Notes under the pieces: model-generated
What the model was told of the DNA's origin: nothing
The model's input: the letters and a program-made list of their open reading frames with translations, nothing else
Databases searched by the model: none
Assembly (NCBI GenBank): GCA_035411265.1
Contig: DAONSQ010000036.1
Location: 1-5,602 of the forward strand
DNA from: UBA1359 sp035411265
GTDB taxonomy: Bacteria; Patescibacteriota; Patescibacteriia; Patescibacteriales; Patescibacteriaceae
Length of the DNA stretch: 5,602 nucleotides
Direction of reading: 5' to 3'
In this document: positions 1-5,099 of the stretch, in pieces
Numbering within the stretch: the stretch's first letter is position 1
How the letters are laid out: each line of letters begins with the position of its first letter
Made by a program: the position numbers and the translations under genes

Positions 1-40
1 CCTTACGAAGGGACTGCTCTACCAACTAAGCTACACAGGC
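1..40 (-). tRNA. trnT: tRNA-Thr (anticodon CGT), 3' part missing
   Basis: Read on the minus strand from 40, this is the 5' half of a tRNA. It has acceptor strand GCCTGTG, then TA, a D-arm with GCTT/GAGC stem and a TTGGTAGA-type loop, and anticodon stem GTCCC with loop TTCGTAA. The anticodon CGT lies at 5-7 and reads ACG (Thr). The anticodon stem's 3' strand is cut by the window edge, so the T-arm and 3' acceptor are not visible. It begins 6 nt after the 3' end of tRNA-Gly and is almost certainly co-transcribed with it from the promoter at 138-167. Confidence 0.9.
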
Positions 41-46
41 CAGGAG

Positions 47-118
47 AGCGGGTGAGCGGAATCGAACCGCCCTATCAAGCTTGGGAAGCTTGCATAATAA
101 CCACTATACCACACCCGC
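47..118 (-). tRNA. trnG: tRNA-Gly (anticodon CCC)
   Basis: This is a complete 72-nt cloverleaf on the minus strand. The 7-bp acceptor GCGGGTG/CACCCGC pairs perfectly. The D-arm is GTATAGTGGTTATTAT, the anticodon stem is CAAGC/GCTTG with loop TTCCCAA, and the T-arm is GGCGG-TTCGATT-CCGCT with one G-U pair. The anticodon CCC (83-85) reads GGG. The discriminator is U, as usual for bacterial tRNA-Gly. The bases after it (CTCCTG) are not CCA, so CCA must be added after transcription. It is the first gene of a tRNA-Gly/tRNA-Thr unit. Confidence 0.96.
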
Positions 119-125
119 CAAAATG

Positions 126-134
126 TGCTATAAT
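126..134 (+). promoter_or_regulatory. Extended -10 promoter of the RlpA/PBP-ftsEX operon
   Basis: The plus strand carries TGC-TATAAT, a consensus extended -10 (TGn plus hexamer at 129-134). No good -35 is visible at the expected spacing, which would fall inside the tRNA-Gly gene. This fits an extended -10 promoter. The predicted start near 141 gives a leader of about 30 nt before the ATG at 171. No other promoter-sized gap occurs in the operon, so it could drive all five genes. Confidence 0.65.
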
Positions 135-137
135 TTC

Positions 138-167
138 ATTATAAAGACAAAGTTTTTGATTAGTCAA
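138..167 (-). promoter_or_regulatory. Sigma-70-type promoter of the tRNA-Gly/tRNA-Thr unit
   Basis: On the minus strand there is a -35 TTGACT (162-167) and a -10 TATAAT (138-143) separated by 18 nt. The predicted start near 131 leaves about a dozen nt of leader before the tRNA-Gly 5' end at 118. The -35 box ends only 3 nt before the ATG of the divergent gene at 171, so this promoter occupies that gene's leader region. Confidence 0.75.
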
Positions 168-170
168 ATT

Positions 171-1595
171 ATGAAATTCAGCAATCTTTTTTTAGTTGCC
201 GCAATTATTCCCATCTCGGCTTCAGCTGCAGTAACCTCAACCATCGACACTGCTGAAATATCATCAATCTCCGCAGCACCGAACACCAGTACCACCAGCA
301 GTAGTACTGCCGCTGTCGTTGGAAAAGCTAGCTGGTACAATCATAAAGCTGGTTTTTTTGCTGCTTCAACTATTTTTCCAATGGGGCAAAAAGTTCGTGT
401 TCATCATATTTTGAGTGGCAAATTTATCGACGTCGTTATTAATGATTATGGCCCCGATCCCAAAGTACATCCTGATCGGGTAATCGACTTACAAAAAGAA
501 GCTTTCTCCAGTCTAGCTACTCTAGGAACTGGCGTTATTACTGTTCGCTTAGAACTATTAAATCAAACCACCACCGAACCAATCAAAATCATTACCACCA
601 CTACAACAACAACCATAAATACTACCACCACAACAGCCACTGCTAAACCAGCTAGCACAACAACAACATCAACAATTAAGCGCGATTTAAAAAAAGAACA
701 ACAAGCTTTGAAAAAATTCACTCAAGAATATAAAAGATTACCTAAAAATAAAGCCGACTGGGATTTAATCAATAAATTAGCCTACTCCACCAGCACTATT
801 AAAACTACAACTGATTTTAAATCAGTTTCACTAAATAATACTGAAGCCGCTGCTGCTATTGTTCTTGATGCCAACAACAATCAAGTTCTCTGGCAAAAAA
901 ATGCTCAAGAAATCGTACCCATTGCCAGTTTAACCAAAATGGTTGCCATCAAAACCTTCCTTGACACCAAACCCAATCTCAATAAAACCGTTACTTATAG
1001 TCAAAAAGACGAACAAGAAATTACTAAATACTGTTCTCTTAGTGAAGCCGCTTTACTTAGGCTGAAAGACGGTGATCAAGTTAAACTCAAAGATTTAGTT
1101 TATTCGGCTTTAGTTGGTTCAGCCAATAATGCTGTTGAATCACTAGTTCGTCTAAGCGGTTTAAGTCGCACTGACTTTATTAAAAAAATGAACGCCAACG
1201 TTAAAAAATGGGGAGCTACCAATACTAAATTTGTCGAGCCAACCGGTCTTTCAACTGACAACGTTAGTACAGCCAAAGACTACGCCCTAATTCTAAAAAA
1301 TACTAGCCAAGACGCCACTATTAAAAAAATCAGCACCACCGCTCAATATAAGTTCACTACCATCAACACTAAAAAAGCCCACACGATTAAAAATACCAAT
1401 AAACTTCTCAGGGAAGGTCAATTTGAGCTACAATCCTCCAAAACCGGTTACCTTGTCGAAGCTGGTCATTGCTTAGCTATGGCAGCTCAAAATAAAATTA
1501 CTAAACAAAAGTTCATTGTCGTTACTTTAGGCTCGTCATCTTGGAATAAAAGCTACCAAGCTGCTAGCCAATTATTAACTACAGCTTTGAATTAA
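171..1595 (+). CDS. Secreted fusion: RlpA-like DPBB domain + S11 D-Ala-D-Ala carboxypeptidase (PBP5-like)
   Basis: The product is a 474-residue exported peptidoglycan enzyme. Residues 1-20 form a signal peptide with a hydrophobic core ending ASAA. A Ser/Thr-rich stretch follows. Residues 51-130 are an RlpA-like double-psi beta-barrel (GKASWY at 51, NDYGP around Asp92, RVIDL near 105). Residues 133-170 are a Thr-rich linker, then comes a charged helical segment with a DW...AY motif (to about 205). Residues 220-474 are an S11 D,D-carboxypeptidase with all three penicillin-binding motifs: SLTK (Ser253, Lys256), SAN (317-319) and KTG (424-426). It should trim D-Ala from stem peptides outside the membrane. 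The barrel has Ser66 where RlpA transglycosylases have His, so that half may only bind glycan. The ATG at 171 was chosen because it begins the signal peptide; an in-frame TTG at 81 lies inside tRNA-Gly. No Shine-Dalgarno is present. The gene ends 5 nt before ftsE. Confidence 0.9.
   Translation: MKFSNLFLVAAIIPISASAAVTSTIDTAEISSISAAPNTSTTSSSTAAVVGKASWYNHKAGFFAASTIFPMGQKVRVHHILSGKFIDVVINDYGPDPKVHPDRVIDLQKEAFSSLATLGTGVITVRLELLNQTTTEPIKIITTTTTTTINTTTTTATAKPASTTTTSTIKRDLKKEQQALKKFTQEYKRLPKNKADWDLINKLAYSTSTIKTTTDFKSVSLNNTEAAAAIVLDANNNQVLWQKNAQEIVPIASLTKMVAIKTFLDTKPNLNKTVTYSQKDEQEITKYCSLSEAALLRLKDGDQVKLKDLVYSALVGSANNAVESLVRLSGLSRTDFIKKMNANVKKWGATNTKFVEPTGLSTDNVSTAKDYALILKNTSQDATIKKISTTAQYKFTTINTKKAHTIKNTNKLLREGQFELQSSKTGYLVEAGHCLAMAAQNKITKQKFIVVTLGSSSWNKSYQAASQLLTTALN
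567..680 (+). repeat. Thr-codon-rich low-complexity tract
   Basis: This stretch is dominated by ACC, ACA and ACT codons and encodes the linker at residues 133-170 of the fusion protein, including a run of seven consecutive Thr. The three Thr codons are mixed, so it is degenerate rather than a pure trinucleotide repeat. It separates the barrel from the carboxypeptidase and is probably an extended flexible spacer. Confidence 0.8.
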
Positions 1596-1600
1596 AAATT

Positions 1601-2281
1601 ATGATCAAGTTTAACCAAGCCTGTAAAGCCTATTTATCACACACCAAAGCCTTAGATAATTTAACGCTTCACATTAAACCAGGTGAATTTGTTTCCATTG
1701 TCGGCCAATCTGGCAGTGGTAAAACTACTATGGTTAAATGTTTAATTGGTGAGGAACGACTAGATAGCGGTCAAATCTTGGTCGGGGATTGGGATATTAC
1801 TCGATTATCCAGCAATGAAATACCTTACCTTCGCAGACAAATCGGTGTTATTTTTCAAGACTTTAAATTATTACCTAAAAAAACTTTAGCCGAGAACGTT
1901 GCTTTTGCTTTACAAGTCTGTGGTAAATCTAATAAAAAAATCAACGCCGTGGTTCCACAGTTAATGAAAATAGTTGGCCTTAGTGAACAAATGGATCGTT
2001 ATCCACACGAAGTTTCCGGTGGTGAACAACAGCGAACCGCCATTGCTCGAGCCTTAGTTTATCAGCCCAAAATACTTCTAGCCGATGAACCAACTGGCAA
2101 CCTTGACTCCATCAATGCTGAAGAAATTATTGAATTACTGCAAAAAATTAACAAATTTGGCACAACCGTCATCTTGGTTACGCACAATCGTGAAATCGTT
2201 AATAATCTCAATCGCCGTGTTTTAACAATTAGTGACGGCAAATTGGTCAGCGACCAAGCTAAGGGTAAATATCTTATTTAA
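1601..2281 (+). CDS. ftsE: Cell-division ATP-binding protein FtsE
   Basis: FtsE is the cytoplasmic ATPase of the FtsEX complex. ATP-driven changes pass through FtsX to activate peptidoglycan hydrolases at the septum. The 226-residue length is typical. It has Walker A GQSGSGKT (35-42), a Q-loop in the FtsE-specific context FQDFKLLP (Gln86 onward) followed by KTLAENV, the ABC signature VSGGEQQR (138-145), Walker B ILLADEP (158-164) with catalytic Glu163, and H-loop His195. Every catalytic element is intact. It starts 5 nt after the RlpA/carboxypeptidase gene and stops 4 nt before ftsX, so it is translated within one operon. The ATG at 1601 has no Shine-Dalgarno and is preceded by AAAAATT. The FQDFKLLP context and adjacent ftsX separate it from LolD/MacB-type ATPases. 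Confidence 0.96.
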   Translation: MIKFNQACKAYLSHTKALDNLTLHIKPGEFVSIVGQSGSGKTTMVKCLIGEERLDSGQILVGDWDITRLSSNEIPYLRRQIGVIFQDFKLLPKKTLAENVAFALQVCGKSNKKINAVVPQLMKIVGLSEQMDRYPHEVSGGEQQRTAIARALVYQPKILLADEPTGNLDSINAEEIIELLQKINKFGTTVILVTHNREIVNNLNRRVLTISDGKLVSDQAKGKYLI

Positions 2282-2285
2282 AACT

Positions 2286-3197
2286 ATGTTTTTATCGCTT
2301 GCTCGAATCATTAAATTTGGTTTTCAGGATGTTTGGCGCAACTTCTGGTTGTCGCTAGCCACCATCATGATTCTAATTCTAACGCTTTTTTCCGTTAATT
2401 TGTTGCTATCGCTCAAAATTATCGGCCAAGCTGCTGTTGATAATTTAAAAAACCGCGTTGATATTTCAATTTACTTAAGACAAGGAGTTTCTGAGGATAA
2501 AATCATGAGCCTCAAAGCTCGACTAGCTAATTTAAACAACGTTCAAGAAGTTAAATATGTTTCACAAGCTGAGGCTTTGCAATCTTTTCAAAACCGCCAT
2601 CAAAATAACCCTGAAATAATGCAAGCTTTAGAGCAATTAGATAAAAACCCCTTAACCTCCAGCCTAACCGTTAAGCCAGTTAACCCCGATAACTATGATC
2701 AACTCATTGAAGATTTAAATAAGATTCAAGACCCGGTTATTGATTCTCGTAATTTTCAAGATAATAAAGAACTGCTTAACAAGATTAATAGTGTTACCAA
2801 AAAAATCAACGACATCGCTCTAGCGATCAGTCTAATCTTTTTGTTAATCATGCTTTTGGTGATTTTTAATTCTGTTAAGCTTGCTATTTACAGTCATCGT
2901 CAAGAAATTGTCATTATGAAACTGGTTGGTGCTTCTAATTTTTTCATTAAGGCTCCCTTTTTATTCTCTAGCTTGATCTATACTCTAGCTGGCGTTATCT
3001 TAACGGCTGTCATTTTTTATCCGTTCTTAAGTTTGTTGCAGCCCTATTTGGACACTTTTTTCTTCGGCTATAATATTGATTTGCTAACTTATTTTAATAA
3101 AAATTGGTGGCAAATTATGGGCTTACAAACCATTGGCACCGGCCTAGTTAATTTATTAGCTAGCTATATTGCAGTCGGTAAATACTCTAAAATCTAA
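2286..3197 (+). CDS. ftsX: Cell-division membrane protein FtsX
   Basis: FtsX is the integral-membrane partner of FtsE. Its outer loop binds the hydrolase or its activator. The 303-residue protein has the standard FtsX plan. A short cytoplasmic N-terminus (FGFQDVWRNFWLS) leads to transmembrane segment 1 (about 21-44). An extracellular domain of about 130 residues (46-175) contains the usual 'VDISIYL' strand and 'V...YVSQAEAL' segment. Three further membrane segments lie near 176-200, 222-250 and 276-298. The conserved stretch REIVIMKLVGAS (205-217) sits after segment 2. I chose the ATG at 2286, 4 nt after the ftsE stop, because it gives the normal N-terminus. An in-frame GTG at 2232 would add 18 residues overlapping ftsE with no FtsX character. 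No Shine-Dalgarno is visible. Confidence 0.95.
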   Translation: MFLSLARIIKFGFQDVWRNFWLSLATIMILILTLFSVNLLLSLKIIGQAAVDNLKNRVDISIYLRQGVSEDKIMSLKARLANLNNVQEVKYVSQAEALQSFQNRHQNNPEIMQALEQLDKNPLTSSLTVKPVNPDNYDQLIEDLNKIQDPVIDSRNFQDNKELLNKINSVTKKINDIALAISLIFLLIMLLVIFNSVKLAIYSHRQEIVIMKLVGASNFFIKAPFLFSSLIYTLAGVILTAVIFYPFLSLLQPYLDTFFFGYNIDLLTYFNKNWWQIMGLQTIGTGLVNLLASYIAVGKYSKI

Positions 3198-3199
3198 CC

Positions 3200-3883
3200 A
3201 TGCTTAGTTTGTCTCAAGAAAAATTAATTAAATCACTTCAAACTAATAAAGGCCGGCAAAAAGCTGGGCTCTGGTTAGTTGAAGGAAAAAAGTTTATCGA
3301 CTTAGCTGGCAACTCTATCAAAACAACCTTTACTGCAGCCGATAGCCTTAACTATCGAGCTCTAACTACTACTGACACACCACCAAGCATTGCCGCTACC
3401 GCCACTATTCCATCTTTTTCTTTAGCAGAAATTACAGCTCAAAAAACTATTTTAATTTTAGACAACATTCAAGACCCTGGTAATTTAGGAACAATTATTC
3501 GTTTAGCTGCTGCCTTTCAAGTTGGTTTACTTTTTTATCGCTGCGTTGATCCTGGCAATCCAAAGGTTATTCGTTCTTCAGCTGGAACCATCTTTCAAAC
3601 ACCTTGGCAAGAAATCACTTCAGTTGATTTAACTAAATTTTGCACAGAAACTAACCGACCAATTTATCGCTTAGAGAATAACGAGCAGGCCCAAAAATTA
3701 ACACCAACTACAGCCGCTCAATTACCTTTAGAATTAATACTGATTGCCGGCTCCGAAGGTCAGGGGATTAGCTTGCCTTGGGGTCAATATTCACTAGCTA
3801 TCGATCATAGCCCTATGGTTGAATCACTTAATGTCGCCACAGCTGTTGCTATTGCCTTATTTATTCGCTATCAAAAAGCTTAA
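3200..3883 (+). CDS. SpoU/TrmH-family RNA 2'-O-methyltransferase
   Basis: This is a probable SAM-dependent 2'-O-ribose methyltransferase of the knotted SPOUT class, acting on rRNA or tRNA in the cytoplasm. All three SpoU motifs are visible in the 227-residue protein. Motif 1 is LDNIQDPGNLGTIIR (87-101), with the conserved Asn and Arg101. Motif 2 is GSEGQGI (184-190). Motif 3 is MVESLNVATA (206-215). The N-terminal 80 residues resemble the SpoU substrate-binding domain (a 'GRQKAGLWLVEGKKFI' segment at 18-33) but are short for the family. RlmB-like and TsnR-like enzymes share this architecture, and the exact nucleotide target cannot be read from sequence. The start codon lies 2 nt after the ftsX stop, with no Shine-Dalgarno, implying operon co-expression. 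The family call is firm; the substrate is unknown. Confidence 0.92.
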   Translation: MLSLSQEKLIKSLQTNKGRQKAGLWLVEGKKFIDLAGNSIKTTFTAADSLNYRALTTTDTPPSIAATATIPSFSLAEITAQKTILILDNIQDPGNLGTIIRLAAAFQVGLLFYRCVDPGNPKVIRSSAGTIFQTPWQEITSVDLTKFCTETNRPIYRLENNEQAQKLTPTTAAQLPLELILIAGSEGQGISLPWGQYSLAIDHSPMVESLNVATAVAIALFIRYQKA

Positions 3884-3887
3884 TTAT

Positions 3888-4937
3888 ATGAACAAAGATT
3901 TTGAACAAAAAGGTCTCCGCATCATTCAATATGGTTGCGGAAAAATGGGTAAACTTTTAATGAAATACGCTCGAGAAAAAGGAGCGACAATTGTTGGTGC
4001 CATTGATAACAATCCTAGCTTGGTTGGCAAAGATATTGCCGACCTACTCGAGCTAGAGCAAAAAACTGGCATTTTAATCAGCAGCAACCCTGAAGATGTT
4101 TTCTCCAAACAACCAGCCGATGTCTGCATAGTTGCAATCAATAGCTTAATGGCTGAAATGTACCCCTTACTTTCAATTCCTTTACGCTACGGCATCAACA
4201 CCATTACTATCTGCGAAGAAGCCTTCTTTCCCTGGACTACTTCTTCCGAATTTACTAAAAGACTTGACGCTCTAGCCAAAGAAAACTATTGCACCCTAAC
4301 TGCTAGCGGCTATCAAGATATTTTTTGGGGCAATTTAATCACCACTTTAGCTGGTGCCAGCCAAAAAATTATCGCTATTGAGGGCTCTTCTAGTTACAAT
4401 GTTGATGATTATGGCTTGGCTCTAGCTAAAGTCCACGGTGTTGGGCTAACTCCAGCTGATTTTGACGCCAAAATCGGTCAAGCCAATATCCTACCATCCT
4501 ATATGTGGAACAGTAGCCAATGGCTAGCCACACGTTTTGGCTGGAAGATAAAAAATATCAATCAAAAACTAACTCCAATTCTTGCCGATCAAGCTGTTTT
4601 CAGTAAGTCTTTAAATCAAAACATTGAAAAAGGCAACTGTCTTGGTATGACTGCTACGATTATTTTAGAAACCGAAGAAGATCCAATTATTCAAGCTAAA
4701 AATATTGGCAAAGTCTATTTTGGCGGCGAATGCGATACTAATGACTGGAAAATTAAAGGCACGCCAACCATTAACGTTAGCATCGATAACCCAGCTACCG
4801 CCGAATTAACTTGTGCAACCATTATTAATCGCTTGCCCGAACTTATGATTGCTAACCCTGGTTTCATGACCACTCACAACTGGCCAACTCCCAGTTATCG
4901 CTGGAAACCGTTAAGTAGTTATTTGCCACAAAAATAA
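3888..4937 (+). CDS. DapB-like / 2,4-diaminopentanoate dehydrogenase-like oxidoreductase
   Basis: The protein has 349 residues. An N-terminal Rossmann domain has GCGKMG (16-21, GxGxxG) after strand RIIQY, and the next strand ends in Asp40 (VGAID), which in such folds usually favours NAD(H). 'DVCIVAINS' (78-86) and 'GINTIT' (102-107) match the DapB/homoserine-dehydrogenase layout. The segment TASGYQDIFWGNL (138-150) stands where DapB-like enzymes have their 'NPGF..D' substrate loop. The C-terminus 'INRLPELMIANPGFMTTHNWP' (313-333, written here in part) resembles the ending of 2,4-diaminopentanoate dehydrogenases, which are about this long. DapB itself is nearer 250-270 residues. It starts 4 nt after the methyltransferase stop and is last in the operon. 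The in-frame start at 3819 would overlap that gene and is rejected. Family confidence is moderate; the substrate is unknown and could be a diamino acid. Confidence 0.72.
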   Translation: MNKDFEQKGLRIIQYGCGKMGKLLMKYAREKGATIVGAIDNNPSLVGKDIADLLELEQKTGILISSNPEDVFSKQPADVCIVAINSLMAEMYPLLSIPLRYGINTITICEEAFFPWTTSSEFTKRLDALAKENYCTLTASGYQDIFWGNLITTLAGASQKIIAIEGSSSYNVDDYGLALAKVHGVGLTPADFDAKIGQANILPSYMWNSSQWLATRFGWKIKNINQKLTPILADQAVFSKSLNQNIEKGNCLGMTATIILETEEDPIIQAKNIGKVYFGGECDTNDWKIKGTPTINVSIDNPATAELTCATIINRLPELMIANPGFMTTHNWPTPSYRWKPLSSYLPQK

Positions 4938-4960
4938 AACACCACCAAATGGTGGCGTTT
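4937..4960. terminator. Bidirectional Rho-independent terminator
   Basis: An inverted repeat has arms AAACACCACC (4937-4946) and GGTGGCGTTT (4951-4960) around loop AAAT. Read on the minus strand, all ten pairs form (one G-U), and the hairpin is followed by TTTTATTTTTG, a strong terminator for tRNA-Gln. Read on the plus strand there is one A-C mismatch and a short T-run, a weaker terminator for the five-gene operon. It overlaps the final A of the operon's last stop codon. Confidence 0.8.
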
Positions 4961-4966
4961 ATCCTG

Positions 4967-5037
4967 CTCGGGGACAGGGATTCGAACCCCGATAGCCAGG
5001 ACCAAAACCTGGAGTCCTGCCGTTAGACGATCCCCGA
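4967..5037 (-). tRNA. trnQ: tRNA-Gln (anticodon TTG)
   Basis: This is a complete 71-nt cloverleaf on the minus strand. The acceptor TCGGGGA/TCCCCGA has 7 perfect pairs. The anticodon stem is CCAGG/CCTGG with loop TTTTGGT and anticodon TTG (5003-5005, reads CAA). The T-arm includes GGTTCGAATCC. The discriminator is G, as expected for tRNA-Gln. CCA is not encoded: AGGAT follows. It is a single-gene unit with its own promoter upstream (5049-5077) and the hairpin terminator at 4937-4960 downstream. Confidence 0.97.
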
Positions 5038-5048
5038 AAAGCCCTTTC

Positions 5049-5077
5049 AATATAACGCAACCAATAAAGTTTGTCAA
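5049..5077 (-). promoter_or_regulatory. Sigma-70-type promoter of tRNA-Gln
   Basis: On the minus strand a perfect -35 TTGACA (5072-5077) and a -10 TATATT (5049-5054) are separated by exactly 17 nt. The -10 is 11 nt upstream of the mature tRNA 5' end, so the 5' leader removed by RNase P would be only about 4-6 nt. This is the best-matched promoter in the window. Confidence 0.85.
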
Positions 5078-5082
5078 AAAAT

Positions 5083-5088
5083 TATAAA
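5083..5088 (+). promoter_or_regulatory. Possible -10 box for the HtrA gene
   Basis: TATAAA lies 11 nt before the ATG at 5100. No -35 or TGn extension accompanies it. If used, transcription would begin around 5095, leaving a leader of only about 5 nt. The surrounding AT-rich stretch makes this a weak prediction. Confidence 0.3.
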
Positions 5089-5099
5089 AACTCTGACTT

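Noticed and set aside
74..94. Palindrome around AAGCTTGGGAAGCTT
   Set aside because: It is the anticodon stem-loop of tRNA-Gly, not a separate operator or att site.
81..170. Upstream TTG extension of the RlpA/carboxypeptidase frame (30 more residues)
   Set aside because: It begins inside the tRNA-Gly gene and runs through both promoters. The ATG at 171 starts a textbook signal peptide.
2232..2285. GTG start giving FtsX 18 extra residues overlapping ftsE
   Set aside because: The extra residues are the ftsE 3' end in another frame with no FtsX character. The ATG at 2286 gives the usual N-terminus and matches the 2-5 nt spacing of the operon.
3819..3887. Earlier in-frame start for the oxidoreductase
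   Set aside because: It overlaps the conserved SpoU motif 3 region of the preceding gene. The Rossmann domain begins right after the ATG at 3888.
3926..4141. 71-codon open frame on the minus strand
   Set aside because: It lies wholly antisense to the oxidoreductase Rossmann domain and its product has no recognisable features.
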